Source: Archilochus colubris (taxonomy: Eukaryota > Chordata > Aves > Apodiformes > Trochilidae). Taken from it: a stretch of 64,000 nucleotides of DNA. This document shows, in pieces, positions 1 through 13,600 of the stretch. The notes beneath the pieces are model-generated. The model saw nothing but the letters and a program-made list of their open reading frames with translations. It was not told where the DNA came from and did not search any database. The DNA lies in contig CM041097.1 in assembly GCA_023079485.1 (NCBI GenBank), positions 20,877,158 through 20,941,157 of the forward strand, in the 5' to 3' direction. A program made the translations under genes and the position numbers. Position 1 is the stretch's first letter. The number at the start of each line of letters is the position of its first letter.

Positions 1-2323
1 CTGAGAAAGAGGGAAAGTAAAGCAGCTGGCTTCACTGGGCTGGGTCCTCCTCTGTTCTTTGTTAGGAATACAAGAAAGAAGCAAGAAATCCAAAAGAACT
101 GGTTAAAGCATTAAAAAGAGAGAGCCCAACCGATCTGTTGTTGTGTTTGTTCAGGATTTCAGAAGAACAAAAGGAAGCCTCACAAAAACAGATGGTGGTT
201 TTTCCCCCCAGAGCAAACAGATCCTGGGGCTGCCCTCCTGGCACAGGCTGCATCAGCTCTGGGGCTGTATCTGCTGCTGCCTCCAGCAGGAACCAGGGCA
301 TTGTCTGTGGGACCAAACTGAGAAAGTCTTTAATATGCTGACTGCCCCTCCATGACATAAGGGAACGCTGTGTTTTGGGGCTATTAAGATGCAAAGGAGA
401 ATGTATTCAAACTGGGAGAAAGAAAGAGCTGTGCAAGAATGTGAATCATGCCCTGAGTCACTGAGATGGAATAAAGGAGAAGATCATTAAATGGTTCAGT
501 CCAGCACCTCACATTCCTTAATCCAGACATGGAAAGATTTCACAGATCATTAAGAGACAGGAGCTTTACAGTCAGTTACTAGAGTCAGCCTGGGCTATCT
601 GTGTAGGTACAAGCTACACGACTTCTTATACAGCACTAACAGGATAAAGTATAATACACAGAAGTCAATCAGATTATCCAGCAGCATCTTTTGGCCTGAA
701 AAATCTGTGCATTTGTGGATACAGTGAACTAATTATCTTCCAGGCTAAGACTTTACATCTCTACATGCATAAAAAATATAGAATAATTCCTTAAGGACCT
801 TTTCATCTAACATCTCAAAGCATTCTATAAATTATAATTGTGTAAGCCTCAATCTCTGAAGAAGCAGGAAGGACAACAATGCTAATTTTACAGACAGTTT
901 AAAGAAGTTTTTCCTCAGACTTCTCTGCCACTATTCTGTCCCCCACCGTGCCATTCTCTACTGGAAATGAGTTTGAACTTTGCTCTAAGGCCAAGCTGCT
1001 TACAATCTGTGAAGGACACAGAAAATAACAAGAATTGGAGAACAGTAGGCTCAAAGTGAGAGGCCTGTAGAAAGAGGCACTTCTGACAACAGCACTTGTC
1101 CAATTTCTTGTATTTGCTTGATCTAACATCCCTAAAAATATCCTGGGTGAAGGCTCCCTAGAGACTACACCCACCACGGATGTGCAGAGCATCTCCAGCA
1201 GGGTCCCTCGGGTCCTGCCTAGAGCCATGGAGAGACCTCCATCCCAACCACCCCAGGTGACTGCCACATCACCTCTTCTGCTGCCCCCACCACAGCAACA
1301 CTGCCTGGTCCCAAAGTCAGACCAGAAGAAGACAATCCTGGCTGAGGAAGCCTTGTGAGGTCCCATGAGTGGAGGCCCAAGGGAGGACATGCCAGGGAGC
1401 TGGGCTCTGCTGGGGCATCCTCAGGGCAGCACAGCTCCTACAGCCACAGTGTCTGTGCCCTGGCAGGGTGAGCAGAGACAGAGCCAGGACCAGAACCTCT
1501 GCTTTGGGCAGAGGGGAGCAGGGCCAAGGCCAGGCCAGGCAGACATCATGCCCCTCTGCAGGGATGCCCAGGCTGCCCACACACCCACCATTTGCTGAGG
1601 GGCAGGCAGCTTGGCAGGGCAGCAGCTGCTGTCACTCTCTGGGGCAGAGGCTGATGATTGTGAAAGAAAAACAGTCACAGACAATGGCCTCAAAGCTGTG
1701 CAAGAGGAGGAGAGCCCTGCAGCACACAGGCAGCAAGCTGTGCTCCAGCCATGCTGCTCTGTGGGGATGGGACCATCCCCAGCAGAGTACAGGGGCTGCA
1801 GGAGAGGGAAATCAATCCAGGGAAACTCAACATGCAAACCATGTCAGAGGGAAGGTTTGGGCAACCTTGAAGTGTCAAGAAGCCTGAGAAGGGCTGCTCA
1901 GGAGAAGGCTGTCAGACCACATAACCAACCCCCAGAGCACTCCAGGTTCCTGCTAGGAGACATTCTTGGGAAGATGACACATCCATCCCACCTACTTGCC
2001 TCTCCATCCCTCCCTCTCAGAGGGTGGAGCACCACACATACTTAAAGCTGCCCAACACTTCCTATGACAAGTAAAAGAATGAATGAGTGAGAGTACACAC
2101 TCACACACGCTCTATAAACACAAACCAAACTGCACAAGACACCAATTGTTTTTCATTTCCAGGGGCTGATGGTGTTTCACTTGAAGTACAACCCAATTGC
2201 CCAGGAACGCTGCTCTTCCATGTCCTCTGGGGCAATTATCCCCACTGTGCATTTGCAGCCCCTTCAGGAAGCAGCAGTGCTGGGGGGGAGCATGCACACC
2301 CCTGAGCAAAGCCTGGGATGCTG

Positions 2324-2375
2324 CCAGGGAATGAGCTGTCCTGATCCCTCCAGGGAATGAGCTGTCCTGATCCCT
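2324..2375. repeat. 26-bp perfect tandem duplication
   Basis: The 26-bp unit at 2,324-2,349 (beginning CCAGGGAATGAGCTG) is repeated exactly at 2,350-2,375. Perfect identity suggests a recent slippage event or a polymorphic minisatellite seed. Confidence 0.9.
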
Positions 2376-5228
2376 CCAAGGTCTCTGCCTCAGAAGGAAT
2401 CAGTCAAACAGCAGCCCAAGGCTGACACTCCTCCTCCTCCTTTCCTGGAAAAAAACATAACATTGGAACAGCAAGGGAAAAGCTGTGCCATGACCAATGA
2501 AAGTACATTGTCCTCAGGCCCAGCCAGCCTGGAAACTGTGGAGAGGAAGAGTAAAGATAAGGAGGAATTTCACCTTTGGGTGCCTCTGAGAGGAGAGAAC
2601 AGGTCAGGGCAGACAAAGGACATCCCAGGCACCAAACACAGCCTGACAGTCCTTCCCAGAGAGGCAGTCAAGGGGTAACTGATGGGCTTCCTTGATCCAC
2701 ACCAGCAGATCATTCAAACGGAGGGAAAGGGATCTCCTCCCAGAGGGCTGTGAGCACAGCCTGCAGCACTGCACTCTGGTGTCCTTTAATATTTGATGAG
2801 ATGGTTTTGCTCTCAAAATTGGGCCAGCTTTGGGTGCCCATTCTCATATACTGGTCTATTTTTAATTGAAGTCTGTTTTCGAGTGACAAAAATAGCCACC
2901 CTATCTTACTATTGCACTGCAGAAGGATTGTGAGGATATTCAGAAGGTAAAGAACATGCAATGGAGAGAACAACAGCTGTGAGGAGGCCGTCTCCAAAGG
3001 GCTTTCCATACCAGACAGGATCCAACCAAATACTTCACAACTTCATCATGAATTCATCATCTACTACAGACCTGGAGCATGTTTCAGGCTGCAGACAGCT
3101 CAACTTGAGGCTAATAATACACATCATGTTGGGATCATTGGATTGTGCAGCTGTCACTCACAAAGTAGAGATAATCACCCTCGGTGGCTTCATTCCTGTA
3201 AGTCATCACATCCTCTGGTATGAAGTGATCACACTGCTCCCTTCTAAAGGGAAGCATAAAGCATACTGTCTCCTCTCATCATCCAGCATCCCAGGCTTCA
3301 GTTATTAGAGGGCACAGAACCAGGTGGATACAGATAAAGACTACAAATGAAAACATGAAAACAGGCTGTTGTAGTACAAGAGTGTTAAACTCCCACCCAG
3401 AAAATAAGAAAGGGCATTAATGCTACAAAGGCAGGTGGAGGAAGCAACTCCACAGGCAAAAGCAACTGATGTGCACCAATGGTTGTGGCCTTTTCCTGAA
3501 GCATCATCAGAACAGAAAGTGCTCCCCAGCACCCAGAGCTCTGGCTGACATCAGCTGTCTCTGCAGGTGTCTGTCTGTCACCTCTAGAAAATAACCCCTC
3601 AGATGCTGTAGGTGACTGATGCACCTGGCCATGGCTTCAGCACTGCTCTCTCTGGAGGACTCTGCCTTGCTTGCTTCTTACCACACCCACACAAACAGGG
3701 TCTGTAGGGAACCATTCCTTCTGTTAAGGCTCTGCTGAAGAATAGAAATGCTTTTCTTCTCTCCTGCTCACATTCAGATATGCAGAATTCTCCCATTCCT
3801 TGAATTCATATCACTTTACGCAAAGCAAAAATACGGGGCTTCCAGGCTGGCTGGGTACCACCTGGGTAACAGGAGACTGGGTGACACTCTGGGCAGCCCT
3901 GTGCCCTTCTGGGGGCTTTGTAGCCTTGTTTGAGCCTCAGGCTATAGATGCTTCTGCCTCTCCTGTACAACACTCCTGTCACATTTCCCTTCTTATAACT
4001 GAGACTCCGAGACTGCACCTTGCATCTAAAGCACATCCACAAAAAAGCAGTGCCAGGAGCTCCCGTATTATCTATTTCAGCTGCTGGCTGTCAGCAGAGG
4101 AGCTTGTAGGTAAATGTCACTCTGATGCTCATCCACACAGCCCCAGAGGCTACCGTGGGATATGCTGGCTGGAAGCTGAAGCCCTTCGCATGCGACAGAG
4201 GTGGTGTCTGGTTTTTAATAGATTCTTCCTGAAGCAGATTGCTAATTGCTCCTGATTGTTGCTCTTCTAAAATAAGCTTAGACTGCAATCTGCACAGACA
4301 GTGCAGAGACTAATGAACCACCCACCCACCTGAAATTCAAACTTTAGCAACACAGAGAGGGAAGGCAGGCAGAGTCAGCTGCCACCCCGAGCCCCTCGCA
4401 ATGAGGATGCAAACCCAGTGCACAAGGGAGGAAAATGCATCAGCTGCACCCCTCACATCCCTGACTTCCTCCAGCACAGATCTCCTGGGAAGAACCATCA
4501 ACCTCAGAGCCACTGCAGCCCCAACCCTGGCAAGTATTAGGGGAGCCTCATGCTATTTTGGCCCTATGCATCATCATCTTTAAGACCATGCAAGGCTTCC
4601 AAAAAACAACCAAAAAACCCCAATGCATTTCAGCATCCATATGCCTCCCAGCCTGCTACAGCAGCAATCTGAGCTGTGCCCCAGGGCAGGGCTCCAGCCT
4701 CCACGACAGCTGCAGAACACATCCCAGCACTGCCATGCCTCAACCCTGGCCTCCAGCTTCCCCTGATGCTTTTTGCCAGGAGACAAGACAGGTCCCTTCC
4801 TTTCTCCCCGGCTCCTTCTTGAGGCAAACCCAAACGCAAAACCTTAAGCATTAGCCAAAAATATTCCCATTTATCTCATGTTCTGTACACTTCAGTGTTT
4901 TGGGTTGTTTTTTTTTTTCCTGGGAAGACTGCCTTCAGCCATGCTCCAGTTCTCTTTCCCATACTTAGGTATTTTTTTTAAGGCTTCTGCTTGCTTTCCA
5001 TGTGCACGTTCCTCACCACTGCTGCCCCAGACACTGGGCCCTGCCCAGGTGGCACAGCAATGCAGCTCTGCAGGGTAGCAATGCAGCAAGGGCAGAGATA
5101 ACTGCAGTTCTCCACCACCTTTACTCCTATGGGCAGCTCCTCTGCCTGGCAACACTGAGGAATCTTCAGCCCATCCTCCACTTCCAGCTCACTGGGAACA
5201 GAATCCAGCCCTCCCCACTCCTTTTCCT

Positions 5229-5272
5229 CACCATCCCTCCTATTCCTCCATTCCCTCCTATTCCTCCATTTC
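5229..5272. repeat. Short pyrimidine tandem repeat
   Basis: A unit around CCCTCCTATTCCTCCATT of about 17 bp is present about 2.5 times in the SRGAP3 intron. It is pyrimidine-only apart from single A residues. Confidence 0.75.
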
Positions 5273-5983
5273 CCAACATCCAGCTCTTCTGCTCCAAGCA
5301 TTGCTGCCCTGGCATGGCTCCCACTCTGCCAACACCAGTCACTGGAACCCAGCAGAGCCTTCTCTGTGTTCCTCAGGAATAATCAGAAGATTCCACATCC
5401 TATGTTATTTACCTGGGTTAGACTTGCAGCAGGGGCCATCCCTGTGGGCACCTCTTCAATTCCAGTTATCTGGACCTGGAGGTGCACAGCTCCATGGGTG
5501 GAGCTGAGTGGAGATGGTCAGACCCAAAACTTTGCTCATTACTGGAGATTTTCTGTTTTAAAGCTGTTACACTAAGGGCTTATTTACTGCTGACAACTCT
5601 CCCTCCAGAGGAGTGGAAACACAGATGTAGAAGTGACAGCATCACCACACTGGTGCACGTGAAGCCCATGTGCATCTGTGTGAGCTCCCTTCCACCAGCT
5701 GCAGAACTGCAGCACTTCAGCTGTTTCATTAATCTAACAGAGGACCAAAGAGAAATCAACCATTTAACTCTACACTACTTATCTTGAGAGCACCTTGTAA
5801 TTACCAGTGCTGGTTCTCCTCTACCTGACAGCTTCTCAAAATATCCTGCAGATCTTCAGTACATCCCAGGACCTCCCATCTGCTTCCACCCCAGCTGCAG
5901 CTGCTGCACCAGCTATGGTATTTATATCCCTGCTCTGCTGATTCACTATTGTTCCTTGCTGCTTTAAAAGCTGCTTTTGACAG

Positions 5984-6022
5984 TATCACTCAGAGTGATA
6001 CTCTGAGTTATCACTCAGAAAT
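5984..6022. repeat. Overlapping inverted and direct repeat (TATCACTCAGA)
   Basis: TATCACTC-A-GAGTGATA forms a perfect 8-bp-arm palindrome with one centre base. A second direct copy of TATCACTCAGA follows immediately, so the strand could fold in two registers. The site is small and its function is unknown. Confidence 0.7.
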
Positions 6023-7976
6023 GTATTTCTGACACTTTGCCCCTCCAAAACTGACCCAGAGGAGACATCCTTTGCCTCCTTCTGTGAGGAGGGGCATTGG
6101 GTATTTCCTTCTGGTGCACTTCCTTTCCTCCTACCCACTTCAGAAGTTCAAAGGAACAGGATACAGCTAAACCTGTCAAAAATGGTACCAGTTTGGCAAG
6201 AGAGCCGAGGACACACAGGGCAGTCAGCTCTCAGTGTGCCTGGTTTGATGCAGGGGACATCCATGAGCAGAGATGCAAAAAGCCACTGAGCTGCTGTTGT
6301 CTATGTCGAGTTCATGGACAGCTTCTTTCCAACCCTCTCTCCTGTATAACCTTCCATTTGGTCCTAGGAGGCATGTCCACACAATGTTAATATTGCCAAC
6401 ACTAACTCTTCCAGAACCCCCTTCTGAAATACTGAGCTGCTCAGGACAGAACTTTCCTCAGCCCCAAGATCACCTCTAGGGCTCAATATCCATGCCCATT
6501 CCTAGGACAGGGCCTGGCATTGGAACAGCCTTCTAAAAACACAAGAACAGAACTTTCCCTGCTCACTCCCAGCAGTGACTGATGAGAGGTTCTCAGCTGT
6601 TTTAACAGAGCAGCACAATTGCAGTCTGTCTGATAATTGTTCTCTTCCTCTACCTGACCTGCGTGACAGGAAAAACTTTGCCTGATTTGTCAGCCTAAGA
6701 GCAAAAGAAGCAGTGGAATTACTTTGGAAAGTGTTTATTCATTGTTTCTGCATGTATGAAACCCCCACTGACAGCTCGACAAAAATCTGCAGAATTTCTC
6801 CTTCTAAAGTAAAAAAAAAATTGGAAGAGCGGAGTTGTTAGACAAGTACCTCATGGTTATCACAGCATGCAGTGACATGACCTTAATATCAACAGCAAGT
6901 CAAGCTTATCAAGACAACAACTTAATGTGTTTGCTTTGTCCAAGTAGCCTGTAGGCTCAGCTATTTTAAACATAATTCCCCAAGCCTATATAATATACGT
7001 GCAGCATGTTATATGTTGGTAGCATTCCAGACACGTGCTATCTTTTTTGCTCTAGCTGTTCTGTGTGCTGAAGGCATCAGCCACAAACTTCCTGATACTG
7101 CAACTGCAGAACTCAGTTTGTGACTGCTGTGCCTGGCCCACCAGCTGCTGCCCACCAGCCAGCTCCCCCTTCCATCCCTTCCCTCCTGGATCCAAGAGCC
7201 CTTTGTGCATCACTTGGTCATCATTTACTCTGCTGAACAGCATCACCAGGGACATTGCTCCAGTTCTCATGGCTTCAGATACTGATCACTTGCCTGGATC
7301 AACTCTCTTAAGAAATGAGTATCCTCCAGGCTCCTCACAAGGCCACCCTTTCCTTGCTTTGCTCCATATATATTTGTATTCTCTTCCATACATCAACTCT
7401 CCCACATGTACACGATTCTAAAATTTGTTTAGCACTCTCTCTTTTCTCAACAGCTAAACCTAAGCTAAAGCCTAAATCTCACCCTCTCCAAACTCAGCAT
7501 ACACTTGTTGTATACAAGATCTCCTCTGTTCATCCCTCGAGCAGGACAGCCAAGCCACACAGCACCCTTGGCAAGGCAGCAAACCCTTCCTAGCCCCAGG
7601 GAGTGTGAGGCAGGAGCAGTCAGCATCACCCAGTATCTGCTGGGGCTGACCAGACACCTCAGCACCACTGCACAGGAGCACTTTCAAGCTCATTGGAAAA
7701 GAGAGGAGATTTATCTCGGTGAACTGAGAAAAGAAGGTTTTAACTGCTGAAGCACAGTGATAATAAAGCAATATAAGGTCATTATTCTTCCCATCCAATA
7801 TGCATGTGACCACCCAGGCCTCCAACTCCTGCTCTGTCCTCTGACCTAAACATAATCTCCCTGTTTCTTGCCCGTCTCTAAGGATTACTCACTCAGTATC
7901 TTTGCCTACCAAGGCACTCTTATTTCATCACATCACATTTAGCTTTCAGAGCAGCATCTACCCACTGTAACCCAGA

Positions 7977-8042
7977 GCAAAAAAACAAAAATAAACCCAA
8001 AAAATTACCAAAAACAAACCCAAAACAAACAAAAAACCCCAC
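7977..8042. repeat. A-rich (CAAAA)-like simple sequence
   Basis: The stretch consists of degenerate CAAAA/AACCC units and reads almost purely as A and C on the plus strand. It could be a decayed simple repeat or the old tail of a retroposed copy, but no body of such an element can be recognised beside it. Confidence 0.75.
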
Positions 8043-9479
8043 CCTTGATAAGTATTTTTAGACTACATGCTTCATGTGACACTTGGCTGTTTATCTTCAT
8101 TGCCCAGCTCAAAGTCAGGCAAGACCAATGGTGACCTAGAGACAGCAACACTGCAAAGCACCACAGAGATGTGTGACCCTCTGAACAACCCCCAGGTCTG
8201 ACTGAGTGTCAAACATCACTCATTTGCACCCCTACAGACAGAGGAACCACTTTCCATACCATCACCCCATAAGATGATGTTTTTCCTTGCTGAAGAGAGA
8301 CAGAAGTTAAATGAGGAGCGTGAATGGGCTTTGGGAGTGGGGAGCACATTTAACAGATGGCCTTTAGCACCAGTCATCAAACTGAGTTCATATAATTGCA
8401 ATTTGAAGGAAAAAGCTGACAGTGACTTGACATGGCCTCTTACATTAAAAAGCACCATATTTCTCCTGTGCCATATCCTTATTCATTTCAATGTGTTATC
8501 ATTCCCTGCTCCTCTTTTGAAAAGCAATCTAAATTCATATGAATTGGTAAAGGGTAATTATCCCTATGAATAATTAGTGCATGCTAATAAATTCAGAATA
8601 GGACAAAATGTTAAGTTTTACCAGCACTGACAGTTCTTGTTCCTGATGCCTGCTCCAGTAAAAGGGCACCTACTAAATGCTGACAAAGAACAGGGAGGAC
8701 AGCTGCATCCTCACTGCAAGGGTGTCACTGTACAGCAAAGAACGTTTTGCCTAAAGCATGATTTCATCAAAGAATGACTGGTTTTCTCTTAGCAAAACCC
8801 TATAGAAACTTGTTAAAGACACAAGATAGTACACAGAGAGGAAGAAGGTATTACCAAGAAGAGGAAAACAACGATTTTATCAAGAAAGAGAAGATATTGC
8901 TAACAAGAGGAAGAAAACAGAAGGCAGTGCTCATAAACACTTGTCACTAACTCTCACTGTCCCAGTCTGCTGCTGCCCAGGCACAGCTCCATGCCAGTCC
9001 CTGCAGGGCAGGGTGAGTGCCCAGGAACAGGAATTGCTTCCATCAGCTCAGGCACTGCCACCACAGCACTCTGCTCCATCACCGTGCTCCACAGCCAGGC
9101 CCAAGAAAGTACTTAACATTTATATTTCCATTAAACTTTCTAAATCCAAATAGCTTCACACAGCACTATTTATAGGGACCTCCAGAACAGAGATTGGATC
9201 AAATGGCACGCAAGAACAAGAAGAACCATTTAAGTGCTTTCTTAGCAATGGCAAGAAGCTCCACAAGTAAGAAGTAAGATCCTGCTTAAAATAAATAGCA
9301 GCTCAGCGTTCTCTCCAAATTGCATTTGCTACCTCCTCAAAGTCATGACAGACATTCTGGCATCTCAATGGGAAAGTGAATTATGTAAAATATTTTAAAT
9401 TCAGTTGGATTCCAGCTCACTATTATTTTATTAGCATGGTTTTTAAGGAGTTTAACGGGTAGCAGTATAATGACTCTAA

Positions 9480-9690
9480 AAGGGCCATTTCCCCAGGTCC
9501 TTCTCTGCAGAGCTGTTTTCCAGCCAGCTGGTCCCTGCCTGCACTGGCACCCAAGCCTGTTCCTCCCCACGTGTAGGACTTGGCACTTCTCTTTGCTGAA
9601 CTTCAGGAGACACAATGCTGCCTGTCTCTCCAGCCTGTTGCTGTCCCTCTGAACAGCAGAACAACCACCTGGTTTATCAACCACTCCACT
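9480..9690 (-). mobile_element. CR1 LINE fragment, reverse-transcriptase C-terminal part
   Basis: On the minus strand, translation from about 9,690 gives a segment containing AVQRDSNRLERQ, then LKFSKEKCQVLHVGRN. After a shift to another frame near 9,560 it gives WLENSSAEKDLG. These match the conserved order in avian CR1 ORF2 (QRDLDRLE, then KFNKxKCKVLHLGR, then W-E-S-EKDLG). The frame is broken and both ends are missing, so this is a dead, truncated copy of a non-LTR retrotransposon. CR1 copies are typical of bird and reptile genomes, which helps place the window. Confidence 0.85.
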
Positions 9691-10599
9691 CCAGACCATG
9701 CTGCAACTTCTCTAAAACCCTCTGTCAAATATTTCAGGTGGAGGATTGCTGCACTGATTGCCTTCTTCTCCTGGGATACAACTGGACGCTAAGAAAAGCT
9801 TTATGATTCCTTTGCAGCAATTTCCTCCTTCAATCCTTTGTGCTGCCCCTTCTTCTGAAGTCCAGAGTTAGCCTAAGAGCTGATAGTTTTTCTTTATGGT
9901 GTAATTTCCAGTGGCTGAGGCCATGGCACACATCACTCCTTACCCAGTCACCCAGCCAATGCAGCTAATGAAGCTGCCTTAAACAATATGATAAATGTAT
10001 ATGCTGATGAACCACAGCACTGCTGCTTTCCCATTTGTGTGCCTGCCTGACTGATGGGGTGTGAAAGCATCACCCATCATCCATCACACTGAAACCTACT
10101 CATCAGGTCCAGAAAAAGCAATTCACATCTCACATTCACAGAGCAATAGCAGGTACAAAAGGAGACTTATGCCACCCTCCAAACTCTTTGCTAAGCAAAA
10201 TAATAACACTTTAGTCCAATGTAGCTATTCGGTTTTAGGAAGGATGCCCACTGAGTGCAGCACATGGCAGTGCAGATGTTGATCTGATTTCCAGGACAGT
10301 CAGAGCAGGTTTTGCTTGGATCACTCATGTACCTGACAGGTAGAAGTACAGTGGAAACACAGCTCAGGTGTCACGGCTCCTTTTCCAGAAGGAAGTTCTG
10401 CTCAGCATGGGAAAGGCAGGACTGAAGAAGACATGGTAACAGCCTACCCTGTATGAGGAGCTGCGGTGTTAGGGTGGCTGATAACTGGTCTGCATGAGCA
10501 CAGAGGCAGACATGGAACAAGTCAGCTTCTTTTCACAAAATCAGATTTAGTTTAAATACTGGGGGAAAACAGAAAAGAGAACAATCAGAAACAGAGTAA

Positions 10600-10685
10600 C
10601 TAGGGAGTGTGTCAGATCTCCCATCACTGCAGGTTTTTAGCAGCAGATTAGATGAGCATCTATCAAAGATGTCTGTGCTGTGAGG
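10600..10685 (+). mobile_element. CR1-like LINE 3' remnant (C-terminal tail of ORF2)
   Basis: In the plus strand the frame at about 10,612-10,680 reads SDLPSLQVFSSRLDEHL and shortly afterwards meets a stop. This matches the end of CR1-type ORF2 (SPSLEVFKSRLDxxL). No clear flanking ORF2 sequence or terminal repeat is visible, so it is an old short relic. Assignment rests on one motif. Confidence 0.55.
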
Positions 10686-13600
10686 AAGATCTCAAGACAA
10701 AGAAGAGAGTCTTTTCAGGGGACAATAATAGACAGTTTAATAAGCCAACAGATCAAATATTAATTTGAAGGACAGAGGGCTGAAAAGTCTTTTTGGGTAG
10801 GCAGCCAGTTCCCCAGAGCCAGGAGACAGACACCAAGGAGGACAGGTTACTGCTGGGGACACCCAGCTAACCTGGCTGTGCAGCAAACTCCCCTTACAAA
10901 CACAGGGAAAGAACAGGCAAGAATACAAAAAGGGGACAGCTAGGAATATTTCAGTGACATTCAGAGATGTGTGGTGCCTCTGGGGAGGAGGGCTGGGGCA
11001 GCTCGAGCATCTGCGCACACAAAGCAGGAGGCAGAGCTCTCATGGCCTTTATCTCTTTGATGGCCTTGTGCTTGTTCCCTTTTTGGGAAAAATCACACAT
11101 AATGGCCTTCGGGGAACTAATTAAGTAAAACATGCTGAAGCTGAGGAAGGCAGCAGGCTAGGGACAGATCAACCAGGAGAAGCAGAGTGCAGGAAAGAAA
11201 ACATCTGAGACCCTTACAAATATTTTTCTAACACTGATAAAGCAACCTTAAGATCAAAACTGAGTTATACTTCTACTGGAAGTTTTTAAATTATAAATAA
11301 AATTACTATCATTTCAGTGAAAATATGTAAGGCTACAATTATTATTTCCCTGAAATAATGTCAGTCTATGCGCTACGTGACTCTATCTTATTAGGGATTA
11401 ATTACAACTCTTGAGTTCACTGGAAAATGTCTCCTTAACTTACAATCCTTTGACTCAAACCAACACTGAAACTAAACAAAACAAGGTAGGGAAGTTGTAC
11501 TGTTCTGTTTCATTGTCCAAACTGAGCAACGTGCAAATACTGAAGCAAATTTAGCCGTATATTTCATTAACAGTTATAAGCAAATGAACTTCTTAAAAAT
11601 ACATGGGGTTTGTCCTGTAAGTTTTACTATGTTAATGAATTACTTTCTCTCCTTCTATCCCAGATCCCTTTACACATAAATTATGTCCAGTAAGTTGCCT
11701 CCAGCTGGGATATTTTACTAACTGCTGGGTAAAAAGCAGCTGCATTATACAGAGCTACAATTACGTCTTAAGGAGAAGAGGAGAAGACCATTACCATGGA
11801 AGTATAATTTTCTATCTGGCTTTAAAACCAGTGAACAAAACCAACTCCCCATGCTCACAGCAGCACACAACCTCCATGTCCTTTGGGCACCTCTCTGCCC
11901 TGCTGTAGGAGACCCAGGGGCAGACGTGCTCCTTGGCAGGGCTTGGGGGCTCAGCCCATCAGCTCCATCAGCTCCTCGGGAACAGGATGTTAGCAACATC
12001 TCCATAACCACCTCACAGCCTCATCCACCCTGCCCTGGGACACAGGCACTTGCAGCATGCTGGTTCCCATAAGAGGAGGAACAGAAAAGACAGCATCATT
12101 TCACAGGAGCTGAGGGCAGAGGGGCTGAGCCCTGGTGCCTGCTGAGAGCTGGTGCTGCAAGAGACCCAGAGAGTTCTCTTTCTGTACTGCCACTGCTTGC
12201 TCCCTCCTCCTGCTTTTAGCTGTTCACTGTACCCAGTGGGACATCCTTATTTCATTTATATTTATAAAGGGCTGCAGAACATACCCCTGCCAGCAGGTCA
12301 CCAGCAAACTGTCGCTCAGAACTGTAAACCATGTGTTAACCATCTTGTCAAAAAATATTCTTCCCCATGGAGCACCGAATCTGTATTTTTCAGCAATAAA
12401 CTACAGCCTGATGAGTAGGAGGAAAATAAAAAGGGGAGGCAAATCAAAGGGCTGTTACTTGTCTATAATAAGTTTTAAAAAAAAAAAATCTCATTAAAAA
12501 TCTGCTAGCAGCCAAGCCAGCACCAGGAAACAGGCACCGCTCAGGAAGGATGGGAAAACCACTGCTGTATCACCAGCACTGGTTTCAGCACCACATCAGT
12601 TACCAGTTTCAAAAAGCCCAACACCAACAGCCAGCACTGATGTGATACTGACGATCTGATATGCAGCCACCAAGGCCCTGCAGAGCCTGGCTGGGCTACC
12701 CAAAAGCAAGCTGGGCAGCACAGAGTGGACCAGGACCACCCTGCCAAGTCGACTCCTGAGCCATCCACCCCACGGAGGCCACTGCCCAGCACCACATTAC
12801 ACCACAAAACCATGGCAGGAATGTGTTTTCTCCACCAGACCTTTAATTGGCTGAACAGCTGGAGATTATTTTCTTGCACTGGGACAGACCCAGGCACCAA
12901 CCCTTGATGAGGATTTGGGTTTAACTCTCTGCTGTGCTACCAAAAACCCTCTGACTTCACACACTCAGTTTTTGCATCCCACGTCAAGGGACTGGCAGCT
13001 ACCAGGCCCCCTGACCATCTGGGCCACCACCTCAGCCCCTGGAGGAAACATGGACGTGTCCTATCTCACATTCACACTGCAAGACTAGTTCACCACTACA
13101 GAAAATCTTGTTACTATGGTGACAGGGAATTTAAAAAAAACAACCACAAAACCACTTATATTCCTTTAAACACAGGCTTCCACATGCAGACTGCAGTATT
13201 CTCTACTTGCAGTTCATACTGATTTATGATTTACTCACCCAGTTATTCAGCCAGCTAGCACAAACGGAGTGATTATTTATAAATATAAAAGCTAAAGTTA
13301 ATTCCTAGATATATCACAAACAAAAATAGGCCTGAATTTATCACACATATTATTCCCAGTGACTAATATACTCACCTCCAGTTTTAGGTTGAAACCTAGT
13401 TATGCTAATATTAATTACTTAATTTAGGGGGCAACTCTTGCCTGCTTCCCTCAGAACAAAATTCATTTACATACGTATGTCTCTGTTCTGGTTTTTTTGT
13501 GGATAACACATAAAAACAAGGAACAGAGGCTTTTAGTGAATGCTTCTAAAATTCACTATACTCATCTTGGAACTGCTGGCCTGAGGGTGAAATCAGTACT

